In this document: piece after piece, positions 42,790 to 49,602 of the stretch
How positions within the stretch are numbered: the first letter of the stretch is position 1
Layout of the letters: the number at the start of each line of letters is the position of its first letter
DNA from: Candidatus Fusicatenibacter intestinigallinarum
GTDB lineage: Bacteria > Bacillota > Clostridia > Lachnospirales > Lachnospiraceae
Assembly: GCA_019119555.1 (NCBI GenBank)
Contig: DWWU01000019.1
Span: 23,259-87,258 of the forward strand
Direction: 5' to 3'
DNA length: 64,000 bases
Program-made: the position numbers and the translations under genes
Notes under the pieces: model-generated
The model's input: the letters and a program-made list of their open reading frames with translations, nothing else
The model's database searches: none
What the model was told of the DNA's origin: nothing

Positions 42790-42880
42790 TGATCGCTGTG
42801 AGACAAACTCACAGATCCTTGTTTCCTGCTGTGTCGGAAGACAGAGACAGGGAGCCAAAAGACCATAAGGAGGAAACAGC

Positions 42881-43168
42881 ATGAACAAGTATGAATTAGC
42901 GCTGGTTGTGAACGCCAAGCTGGAAGACGAGGAAAGAGCAGCAGTTGTTGAGAAAGCAAAAGGCTACATTACCCGTTACAACGGCGTGATCACAGAAGTG
43001 GAAGAATGGGGTAAGAAAAGACTGGCTTACGAAATTCAGCACATGCGCGAAGGCTTCTACTATTTTATTCAGTTTGAAGCAGACAGCACCTGTCCGGCAG
43101 AAGTCGAGAGACATATGCGTATTATGGATAATGTGCTGAGATATCTGGTTGTCCGCAAGGAAGCCTGA
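42881..43168 (+). CDS. rpsF: 30S ribosomal protein S6
   Basis: 95 residues, normal length, with the S6 pattern MNKYELALVVNAKLEDEERAAVVEKAKGYITRYNGVITEVEEWGKKRLAYEIQHMREGFYYFIQFEAD. It binds S18 and 16S rRNA in the small-subunit platform. AGGAGG precedes the ATG. The usual ssb gene between S6 and S18 is absent here. Confidence 0.98.
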   Translation: MNKYELALVVNAKLEDEERAAVVEKAKGYITRYNGVITEVEEWGKKRLAYEIQHMREGFYYFIQFEADSTCPAEVERHMRIMDNVLRYLVVRKEA

Positions 43169-43214
43169 ATCAGAGAAACGTGCAGATTGAGTAAAATAGA
43201 AGGAGGAAAAGCAA

Positions 43215-43472
43215 ATGGCTTTTAATAAGAGTGAAAGACCGGAAGGCGCTGCAAGAAGACGTCCGGGCAGAAGAAGAAAAGTATGTGTTTTCTGCGGAAA
43301 AGACAACGTAATCGATTACAAAGATGCGAATAAGCTGAAAAAATATGTTTCCGAGCGGGGAAAAATTCTTCCGAGAAGAGTGACAGGAACCTGTGCGAAA
43401 CATCAGAGAGCGATCACTGTTGCGGTAAAGAGAGCGCGTCACATGGCAATTATGCCGTATGTGGACGACTGA
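43215..43472 (+). CDS. rpsR: 30S ribosomal protein S18
   Basis: 85 residues; [61 protein letters not shown] is the complete S18 signature. Four Cys residues (including CVFCG) make it a zinc-type C+ version. It lies 46 bases after rpsF and ends at a terminator. Confidence 0.98.
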   Translation: MAFNKSERPEGAARRRPGRRRKVCVFCGKDNVIDYKDANKLKKYVSERGKILPRRVTGTCAKHQRAITVAVKRARHMAIMPYVDD

Positions 43473-43487
43473 TCCGCAGAGATAGAA

Positions 43488-43528
43488 AGGGTATCCGGAA
43501 AACCATAAAGGGCCGGATGCCCTTTTTT
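43488..43528 (+). terminator. Terminator of rpsF-rpsR
   Basis: GGGTATCCGG pairs with CCGGATGCCC around a 14-base loop, then T6. The arm sequence resembles the ends of repeat module B. Confidence 0.82.
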
Positions 43529-43531
43529 CAT

Positions 43532-43649
43532 ATGACAGGAAATTGTGTTCCCTGTTATATGAAAACGCAGAGCCTGCGGGCATCCAGCCCATCGCGAAGC
43601 GATTTTTAATTCTCGGATACCGTAACAGTTCAGCCGGCTGAACTGTTAC
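43532..43649. repeat. Hybrid palindromic repeat (D + B + A modules)
   Basis: ATGACAGGAAATTGTGTTCCCTGTTAT (D), linker GAAAACGCAGAGCCTGCGG, B (GCATCCAGCCCATCGCGAAGCGATTTTTAATTCTCGGATACC, decayed right arm) and perfect A (GTAACAGTTCAGCCGGCTGAACTGTTAC, 43622-43649). D takes the place that module C has in the type copy, showing module exchange. Confidence 0.88.
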
Positions 43650-43677
43650 GTCTGCAGCGGCGGGCGACAAAAAGTAC

Positions 43678-43706
43678 TTGTACCGCCGGAGAAAACGAGG
43701 TATACT
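43678..43706 (+). promoter_or_regulatory. Promoter of the cyclase gene
   Basis: TTGTAC, 17-bp spacer, TATACT. Confidence 0.65.
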
Positions 43707-43802
43707 CATAGAAGCGTGCAGCTGTACCGCGTATACCGCGGGGAGAAATGTCCGGTATTTCCGGTGCAGTACCGCAATATAATAGGATAATGAGGTAGGA
43801 TC

Positions 43803-44453
43803 ATGAAACTGTATGATATCACCAGAGAACTCTTCTCTACGGCGGTATATCCGGGCGACCCTGTTCCGACGGCGGAGCCTGTGAATGAAATACAAAAGGG
43901 AGATGCTTTTAATCTCACAAGGATTACTCTGGGAACACACAGTGGGACGCATATGGATGCGCCCTGGCACTACATTCCGGAAGGAAAGACGATTGAGGCT
44001 GTGACGCTGGAACAGACGATCGGTCCCTGCCATGTGGTGTCAATGGAAGGAAAGCTTACCAGAGAGATCCTGGAACACACAGTTCCGGAAGACTGTGAAC
44101 GTCTGCTGATTCACGGGGAAATTGAGCTCACCAGCGAAGGCGCCGGCTATCTGGCAGGGAGAAATCTTCAGCTTCTGGGAGTGGAGGGAATGACCGTGGG
44201 CAGCGAGGAGACCACCGATCAGGTGCACCGCACCCTTCTGGAGACGGGTATGGTTATCCTGGAAAATCTGGACATGTCAAAGCCTGCTCCGGGCCGGTAT
44301 GTACTTGTCGCCGCGCCTCTGCGGATGAAGGGAATGGACGGAAGTCCTGTCCGTGCGGTTCTGATGGAAGGAGAGAATCTGCAGCTGACGCCGAAATGCG
44401 AGTCCGCGGCAGAATCCGGCAGCGGCCGCAAACTCGTTCTGTTTGATCTGTGA
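43803..44453 (+). CDS. Cyclase/kynurenine formamidase-family hydrolase
   Basis: 216 residues with the metal-binding signature HSGTHMDAPWHY near residue 41 and YPGDPVPT near the N-terminus, typical of the KynB/cyclase family. The family includes arylformamidases and amide hydrolases; no tryptophan-degradation gene is nearby, so the substrate is open. AGGT precedes the ATG at 43803. It stands alone with its own promoter and terminator. Confidence 0.88.
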   Translation: MKLYDITRELFSTAVYPGDPVPTAEPVNEIQKGDAFNLTRITLGTHSGTHMDAPWHYIPEGKTIEAVTLEQTIGPCHVVSMEGKLTREILEHTVPEDCERLLIHGEIELTSEGAGYLAGRNLQLLGVEGMTVGSEETTDQVHRTLLETGMVILENLDMSKPAPGRYVLVAAPLRMKGMDGSPVRAVLMEGENLQLTPKCESAAESGSGRKLVLFDL

Positions 44454-44570
44454 GAGGTTTCCGTATGCAGCCTGAACGATCCGGCCGTATTTCCGGAACA
44501 CAGACGGGTTAACAGAAAAAATAAGAAAACAGTTCTGAGCACAGAACCGACAGAAACAAAAGACTGAATC

Positions 44571-44632
44571 ACGCAGCTTTGCTGGGGTGTTATCTGATAC
44601 ACGGATACATTCCGGCGGAGCTGCGTTTTTTT
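44571..44632 (+). terminator. Terminator downstream of the cyclase gene
   Basis: ACGCAGCT pairs with AGCTGCGT, followed by T7. The long loop has a further weak stem (ATCTGATACACGGAT). Confidence 0.72.
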
Positions 44633-44635
44633 CTA

Positions 44636-44735
44636 TCACAGGAAACGGTGTTCCCTGTGATAGAAAAACGCTCCGCGGGATGCGCGCTTGCGCGAAGCAG
44701 AAGTATGTCGCTGAGGCGACCGCGCTCGACCTGTA
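44636..44735. repeat. Second repeat type (D/E modules), copy 2
   Basis: ACAGGAAACGGTGTTCCCTGTGATAGAAAAACGCTCCGCGGGATGCGC...GTCGCTGAGGCGACCGCGCTCG, closely matching 34520-34620. Confidence 0.82.
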
Positions 44736-44769
44736 ATAAAACAAAAAATAAAAAATATATAAAAAGTAG

Positions 44770-44821
44770 TTGACAAAGGAGTTAGTAACTGCTAACATAA
44801 ATGCAGTTAGAAAATACTAAC
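44770..44821 (+). promoter_or_regulatory. feo promoter with two iron-type operators
   Basis: TTGACA (44770-44775), 17-bp spacer, TAACAT. Operator 1 GTTAG-TAACTG-CTAAC (44781-44796) covers spacer and -10; operator 2 GTTAG-AAAATA-CTAAC (44806-44821) lies 25 bp downstream. The same GTTAG-N6-CTAAC recurs before DUF3793 at 48086. A DtxR-family repressor is the likely binder, which is inference. Confidence 0.72.
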
Positions 44822-44878
44822 TAAAAACTGGGAAAAAAGACACAGAAGCGAAAGGGTGCCGGAAAGGAGTGAGAGAAG

Positions 44879-45088
44879 ATGCCTTTGACAATGGCAAAAG
44901 CCGGAGAAATCAATTACATAAAAAAAGTTGGAGGTAACGAAGAGACCAAACGCCATCTGGAAACCCTTGGATTTGTGGTCGGAGGACAGGTGACGGTGAT
45001 CTCCAGTCTGAATGGAAATCTGATCGTCAATGTCAAAGATTCCCGTGTGGCAATCAGCAAGGAAATGGCGAATAAGATTATGATTTAA
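44879..45088 (+). CDS. feoA: FeoA-domain protein, first copy
   Basis: 69 residues with the SH3-like FeoA fold (INYIKKVGGNEETKRHLETLGFVVGGQVTVISSLNGNLIVNVKDSRVAISKEMANKIMI). FeoA is a small cytoplasmic partner of the ferrous iron transporter FeoB. First gene of the operon; GGAGTGAGAGAAG precedes the ATG. Confidence 0.93.
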   Translation: MPLTMAKAGEINYIKKVGGNEETKRHLETLGFVVGGQVTVISSLNGNLIVNVKDSRVAISKEMANKIMI

Positions 45089-45102
45089 GGAGGGGACAGA
45101 AA

Positions 45103-45324
45103 TTGAAGACCTTACGGGATATTCCGGTCGGCAGCACGGCCCGTGTGAAAAAGCTTCACGGTGAAGGCGCGTTGAAACGCCGGATTATGGATATGGGCAT
45201 TACCAAAGGCAGTGAGATTTATGTCCGCAAAGTTGCTCCGCTCGGCGATCCGGTGGAAGTGACGATTCGCGGATATGAGCTTTCTCTGAGAAAAAATGAT
45301 GCAGACTGTATTGAAATGGAGTAA
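45103..45324 (+). CDS. feoA: FeoA-domain protein, second copy
   Basis: 73 residues, a diverged second FeoA (LRDIPVGSTARVKKLHGEGALKRRIMDMGITKGSEIYVRKVAPLGDPVEVTIRGYELSLRKNDADCIEM). The start is TTG with AAGGAGGGG upstream, 14 bases after the first feoA. Two separate FeoA proteins before one FeoB is a common clostridial arrangement; the two may bind different parts of FeoB. Confidence 0.93.
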   Translation: MKTLRDIPVGSTARVKKLHGEGALKRRIMDMGITKGSEIYVRKVAPLGDPVEVTIRGYELSLRKNDADCIEME

Positions 45325-45343
45325 GAAAAAGAGGTAAATTGTT

Positions 45344-47527
45344 ATGGCGATTAAAATTGCGTTGGCAGGAAATCCGAACTGCGGTAAGACTACGATGTTT
45401 AACGCTCTGACAGGCGCAAACCAGTATGTCGGAAACTGGCCGGGCGTTACTGTGGAAAAGAAAGAAGGAAGATGGAAAGGGCAGAAGGATGTGGTCATCA
45501 CAGACCTTCCTGGTATTTATTCCCTCTCTCCCTATACGCTGGAAGAAGTTGTGAGCCGGGATTACCTGATGAAGGATCGCCCGGAGGCGGTGCTGAATCT
45601 GGTGGATGCGACGAATATCGAGAGAAACCTGTATCTGACCACGCAGGTGCTGGAACTTGGAATTCCGGTTGTGATCGCGCTGAATATGGCGGATCTTATG
45701 GATAAGAACGGAATCAAGATTGACGTCAAGGGACTGGAAAAAGCGCTGGGATGCACGATTGTCAAAACCTCCGCGCTGAAAGGCACAGGCGTGCAGGAGG
45801 CGGTAAAGGCTGCGGTGGCAGAGGCTTCCAAAAAGAAAACCGTTCAGGCAAAACCGTGCTTTTCCGCAAAAGTGGAAGCGGCAGTCAGCGCTGTCGAAGA
45901 AGTTCTTCCCGCCGGTATTCTGCAGGAGCAGAGACGCTGGTATGCGATCAAAGTTCTGGAACGGGACAGCAAGGTTCTTGAAGAACTGAAGCTTCCGGCA
46001 TCCGCAAAGAGCAAGGCAGACGCTGTGATTGCAGATCTGGAAAAAGAGATGGACGACGATACGGAATCTATCATCACCAACGAGAGATACGAGTATATCA
46101 CATCGCTGATTTCGAAATATGTAAAGAAACCGAAAGAGAAGATGAGCACATCCGACAAGATCGACCGGATTGTGACAAACCGTGTGCTCGGTATTCCGAT
46201 TTTCCTGGTGGTGATGTATGTTGTCTACGCGATTGCCGTGACAACTCTCGGCACCTATGTGACCGACTGGACCAACGATGTGTTCGTTGTGGCGATCCAG
46301 GATGCAGTGACCAGCGGACTGAAAGCAATCGGTGCGGCGGCGTTCCTGACAGATCTGATTGTAAACGGTATTATCGGCGGTCTCGGTGCAGTGCTTGGAT
46401 TTGTTCCTCAGATGGCGATTCTGTTTCTGCTGCTGTCTATTCTGGAAGACTGCGGCTATATGGTGCGGATCGCGTTCGTCATGGACCGTGTGTTCCGTAA
46501 ATTCGGTCTTTCCGGAAAGAGCTTTATTCCGCTGCTGATTTCTTCCGGATGCGGCATTCCCGGAATTATGGCTTCCAAGACCATTGAAAATGACAACGAC
46601 AGACGTCTCACTATTATGACGGCTACGTTTATCCCCTGTGGAGCAAAACTGCCGGTCATCGCACTGATGGGCGGCGTAATCGGCGCAAAGATTACCGGAT
46701 TCCCGGCAGGCGCGCTGACTTTCATCATGTATGTGATCGGAATTGCTGCAGTTCTCGTCTCAGCGATCATCCTGAAAAAGACGAAACCGTTCCACGGCGA
46801 AGCGGCTCCGTTTGTTATGGAGCTTCCGGCATATCATATTCCGCAGGTTAAGACAGTTCTTCTCCATGTGTGGGAGAGACTGAAAGGCTTTATCATCAAA
46901 GCAGGTACGATTCTGCTGCTCGCCTGCATCGTTATGTGGTTCCTGGGCGGCTACGGATTTACCGACGGTGGATTCGGAGCGGTGGAGGATTCCGCAGACA
47001 GCCTTCTGGCAGCAGTCGGCGGTGCGATCGCAGTGATCTTTGCTCCTCTGGGATTCGGCGTGGGCGAACATGCATGGGCGTCCGTTGCGGCTTCCATTTC
47101 CGGATTCTCCGCGAAAGAGGCTATTGTAAGTACAATGGGTACCCTGGCGAATGTGGCCGGTGATGTGGAGGATGCAGGCACTGTGGCAGACGCGGTGGGA
47201 ACCTGGTTCCCGTCAGCAATCGCGGCGTTCAGCTTCCTTCTGTTCAACCTTCTGGATTCTCCGTGTCTGGCGGCGATTTCCACAATGGCGAAGGAGATGA
47301 ACGACAGAAAATGGTTCTGGTTTGCGATTCTCTTCCAGAATGTGTTCGCATACGTTGTAACATTCATGGTATATCAGATCGGTGCCGTTGCAACCGGCGC
47401 TGCAAGTTTCGGCGCAGGCACGGTGATTGCGATTGTCTTTGTGATTGCGTTCCTGTTCCTGCTGTTCCGGCCGGATCCTTATAAGGGACAGCAGTTTAAG
47501 ACCAAACGTTCGGTAGCCGGAGCGTAA
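45344..47527 (+). CDS. feoB: Ferrous iron transport protein B
   Basis: 727 residues: an N-terminal G domain with GNPNCGKTTMF (residues 9-19), DLPGIYSLSPY and NMADLMD, a guanine-dissociation-inhibitor-like spacer, then a polytopic membrane region with two gate repeats (residues about 280 onward; SSGCGIPGIMASK, SGFSAKEAIVSTMG). It moves Fe2+ into the cell. Full length and intact. AGAGG lies upstream of the ATG. The operon continues with a 43-residue membrane ORF. Confidence 0.97.
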   Translation: MAIKIALAGNPNCGKTTMFNALTGANQYVGNWPGVTVEKKEGRWKGQKDVVITDLPGIYSLSPYTLEEVVSRDYLMKDRPEAVLNLVDATNIERNLYLTTQVLELGIPVVIALNMADLMDKNGIKIDVKGLEKALGCTIVKTSALKGTGVQEAVKAAVAEASKKKTVQAKPCFSAKVEAAVSAVEEVLPAGILQEQRRWYAIKVLERDSKVLEELKLPASAKSKADAVIADLEKEMDDDTESIITNERYEYITSLISKYVKKPKEKMSTSDKIDRIVTNRVLGIPIFLVVMYVVYAIAVTTLGTYVTDWTNDVFVVAIQDAVTSGLKAIGAAAFLTDLIVNGIIGGLGAVLGFVPQMAILFLLLSILEDCGYMVRIAFVMDRVFRKFGLSGKSFIPLLISSGCGIPGIMASKTIENDNDRRLTIMTATFIPCGAKLPVIALMGGVIGAKITGFPAGALTFIMYVIGIAAVLVSAIILKKTKPFHGEAAPFVMELPAYHIPQVKTVLLHVWERLKGFIIKAGTILLLACIVMWFLGGYGFTDGGFGAVEDSADSLLAAVGGAIAVIFAPLGFGVGEHAWASVAASISGFSAKEAIVSTMGTLANVAGDVEDAGTVADAVGTWFPSAIAAFSFLLFNLLDSPCLAAISTMAKEMNDRKWFWFAILFQNVFAYVVTFMVYQIGAVATGAASFGAGTVIAIVFVIAFLFLLFRPDPYKGQQFKTKRSVAGA

Positions 47528-47531
47528 ACCT

Positions 47532-47663
47532 ATGGGCGGAGCGGAATCGGTATCATCTATGGGCTTCATGATTCTGTTCCTGATCGTCCTGTACCTTGCC
47601 GGAGTAGGGATTTCTTCGCTGGTGCAGTTTTTGAAGAAAAAGTGGCAGGAACGAAAAAAATGA
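47532..47663 (+). CDS. Tiny single-span membrane protein after feoB
   Basis: 43 residues, too short for the ORF track, starting four bases after the feoB stop: a short N-terminal tail, one hydrophobic span (about residues 10-33, MGFMILFLIVLYLAGVGISSLVQFL) and a strongly basic tail KKKWQERKK, so N-out/C-in is expected. No strong ribosome binding site; coupling to feoB is likely. I do not recognise a family. An A-module repeat follows 25 bases later. Confidence 0.6.
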   Translation: MGGAESVSSMGFMILFLIVLYLAGVGISSLVQFLKKKWQERKK

Positions 47664-47688
47664 AGTATACTGTATCAAAGAGAGTATG

Positions 47689-47716
47689 GTGACAGTTCGG
47701 CTGGCTGAACTGTTAC
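47689..47716. repeat. Palindromic repeat, A module
   Basis: GTGACAGTTCGGCTGGCTGAACTGTTAC, within the feo operon between the tiny membrane ORF and the Cys-rich protein gene. Confidence 0.85.
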
Positions 47717-47779
47717 AGAGCAGAAAATTCCTGCGGCTGAATGGTTGTCGGCCGCGGGAGACAGGAAAGAGGTGTGGTT

Positions 47780-47989
47780 ATGACTGCGGGGACAGTGGTT
47801 GTATCGATTCTGCTGATCTGTGTGGTGGCGCTTGCCATTCGCTCGATCGTCCGGCAGAAGAAGGCTGCAAAGGCCTGCGGCGGCTGCCAGGGCGGCTGTA
47901 TCGGGTGTACCGGCTGTCATTCGACCGCCGGCGGCCAGGAAAAGCAGCTGAAGCCGGAAAAGAGAGCGGGTAACCGTTCAGCCCGCTGA
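47780..47989 (+). CDS. FeoB-associated Cys-rich membrane protein
   Basis: 69 residues: one membrane span (about 2-20, TAGTVVVSILLICVVALAIRSIV), a basic stretch, then a Cys cluster CGGCQGGCIGCTGCH that could bind iron. This is the pattern of the small FeoB-associated Cys-rich family. AGAGG precedes ATG 47780; the longer track start has none. The final codons (GNRSAR, TGA) lie inside an A-module palindrome. Confidence 0.88.
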   Translation: MTAGTVVVSILLICVVALAIRSIVRQKKAAKACGGCQGGCIGCTGCHSTAGGQEKQLKPEKRAGNRSAR

Positions 47990-48039
47990 ACGGTTACGGC
48001 ATCCGGCCATTGAAAGTCGCTTCGCGATGGGCCGGATGC
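47970..48039. repeat. Palindromic repeat (A + B) overlapping a gene end
   Basis: GTAACCGTTCAGCCCGCTGAACGGTTAC (47970-47997) and GCATCCGGCCATTGAAAGTCGCTTCGCGATGGGCCGGATGC (47999-48039). Its first 20 bases encode the end of the Cys-rich protein. Confidence 0.92.
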
Positions 48040-48045
48040 GAAAAA

Positions 48046-48075
48046 CAGGATACCGACCAGGGTATCCTGATTTTT
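48046..48075 (+). terminator. Terminator of the feo operon
   Basis: CAGGATACC, loop GACCAG, GGTATCCTG, then ATTTTTC. Confidence 0.85.
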
Positions 48076-48085
48076 CACCCTGAGG

Positions 48086-48101
48086 GTTAGCTAGAACTAA
48101 C
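48086..48101. promoter_or_regulatory. Iron-type operator upstream of DUF3793 gene
   Basis: GTTAG-CTAGAA-CTAAC, the same architecture as the two feo operators; 20 bases before the start codon. It suggests shared control of the two transcripts. Confidence 0.68.
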
Positions 48102-48120
48102 TTTTGAAAAGGAGGAACCT

Positions 48121-48681
48121 ATGTCGGAGGAAAGAATGAGAAAAGTATCCATGCAGATGATTTTTCACTGTGCGCCGACCTTTCAGCGGCTCAAGCCGTC
48201 CAGCCTGATCATGATTGACCCGGAAGATCTTGAAGTTCTGGAGCGTCAGACCGCACAGGCCGGTCTGAGCGGATGCAGGCTCTGCCGCGGAAATCAGAGA
48301 GATATGTGGCTGCTGTATCGGGAGGATGAACTGAAGAAGATCCTGGAAAAAGAAGTAAACCGCCGGTTTTTCCGCGCGATGGGATACCGTTCCTTTTCAC
48401 TGCCGGCAGTTCTGAATCAGATCCGGGTGAGGCTGGCCGCTCACCGGGACGGCGAGGGAGAATATCCCCATGAGCTGGGAATTCTGCTGGGATATCCGCT
48501 GGAGGATGTCCGGGGATTCATTCGCCATAAGGGAAAAAATTACCTTTATTCCGGATACTGGAAAGTATACGGCGATGTGGAAAAGGCGAGACAGCTTTTT
48601 CAGAGTTATGACAGGGCCAGAAAGCAGATGTTTCAATGGCTGGATGCAGCAGCCGCTCAGACGGCGGAAGGGGCGAGATAG
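48121..48681 (+). CDS. DUF3793-family protein
   Basis: 186 residues matching the DUF3793 pattern as I remember it (FHCAPTFQRLKPSSLIMI near the start; HELGILLGYPLEDVRGFIRHKGKNYLYSGYWKVYGD in the second half). No membrane span. Function unknown; in Clostridia it often sits with flavodoxin and iron-transport genes, as here. It has an iron-type operator and AAGGAGG upstream, and is followed by flavodoxin in the same direction. Confidence 0.82.
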   Translation: MSEERMRKVSMQMIFHCAPTFQRLKPSSLIMIDPEDLEVLERQTAQAGLSGCRLCRGNQRDMWLLYREDELKKILEKEVNRRFFRAMGYRSFSLPAVLNQIRVRLAAHRDGEGEYPHELGILLGYPLEDVRGFIRHKGKNYLYSGYWKVYGDVEKARQLFQSYDRARKQMFQWLDAAAAQTAEGAR

Positions 48682-48724
48682 CCGGCGGAAGGATTACAGA
48701 TAAAAAATATAGGAGGATTTTAAC

Positions 48725-49156
48725 ATGAGCAAAATCAAAGTGGTATATTGGAGCAGCACAGGAAACACAGAGGCGATGGCGCAGGCGATCGCCAGAGGCA
48801 TTGAATCTGCCGGAGGACAGGCGGAACTTCTGGAAGCGGACGGCGTATCTGCTGACGATCTGAAAGATGACGCTGTGTTCGCTCTGGGCTGCCCGGCTAT
48901 GGGCGCTGAGGAACTGGAAGATTCTGTGGTGGAGCCGCTGGTGGCCGATCTGGAGGGGTCCGTTTCCGGAAAGAAGATCGCGCTGTTTGGCTCTTACGAC
49001 TGGGGAGACGGAGAGTGGATGCGCAGCTGGACCGAACGTATGGAAAAGGCCGGCGCTGAGATTGTCGGCGGGGAAGGCCTGATCTGCAACAATACGCCGG
49101 ACGGGGAAGGAATCGCCGAGTGTGAGAAGCTTGGCGTGAAGCTCGCGGAAGCATAA
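48725..49156 (+). CDS. Flavodoxin
   Basis: 143 residues with the FMN phosphate loop VVYWSSTGNTEAMAQ near the N-terminus and the isoalloxazine-flanking loops GCPAMGAEELED and GSYDWGDGEWM. It is a one-electron carrier that replaces ferredoxin when iron is scarce, which fits its place behind an iron-type operator. AGGAGG precedes the ATG. Confidence 0.95.
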   Translation: MSKIKVVYWSSTGNTEAMAQAIARGIESAGGQAELLEADGVSADDLKDDAVFALGCPAMGAEELEDSVVEPLVADLEGSVSGKKIALFGSYDWGDGEWMRSWTERMEKAGAEIVGGEGLICNNTPDGEGIAECEKLGVKLAEA

Positions 49157-49174
49157 AAAGAAAGGAGACTGCAA

Positions 49175-49465
49175 ATGAGCGTTGTGATTGTTGGCGGCCA
49201 TGACAGAATGGTGACGAAGTATAAGCAAATCTGTAAAAAGTATAACTGTAAGGCAAAAGTATTTACCCAGATGTCTGCAGATCTGAACAAACAGATCGGT
49301 TCTCCTGATTTACTGGTACTGTTTACCAATACCGTATCTCATAAGATGATCAAGACGGCAGTCGACGAGGCAAAGAAATGCGATACCGAGATTGTCAGAT
49401 GTCATACCAGCAGCGCGAACGCTCTGAACGAGATTCTTGAGAGACAGTGTGCAGTGATGTGCTGA
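49175..49465 (+). CDS. DUF2325-family protein
   Basis: 96 residues: VVIVGGHDRMVTKYKQICKKYNCKAKVFTQM... and ...DLLVLFTNTVSHKMIKTAVDEAKKC, then Cys residues at the C-terminus (CAVMC). DUF2325 proteins have an unassigned role and often occur with metal or redox genes. GAAAGGAG precedes the ATG, 18 bases after the flavodoxin stop, so the three genes form one operon. Confidence 0.88.
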   Translation: MSVVIVGGHDRMVTKYKQICKKYNCKAKVFTQMSADLNKQIGSPDLLVLFTNTVSHKMIKTAVDEAKKCDTEIVRCHTSSANALNEILERQCAVMC

Positions 49466-49505
49466 CATGTGCTGAAAAGGGGCTGCAGGGAGACGGCCCG
49501 TTCCG

Positions 49506-49550
49506 AAAAAGGGGCAGGTGGGATTCATGGGAATCCGCCTGCCCCTTTTT
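49506..49550. terminator. Bidirectional terminator between DUF2325 and the GGDEF gene
   Basis: AAAAAGGGGCAGG...GGATTC, loop ATGG, GAATCC...CCTGCCCCTTTTT. T-runs on both strands serve the two convergent genes. Confidence 0.9.
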
Positions 49551-49602
49551 CGATTGATGATTTCTGTTTTTGCTGAGGGACGGTCTCCGGGAAAGAACAG
49601 GA

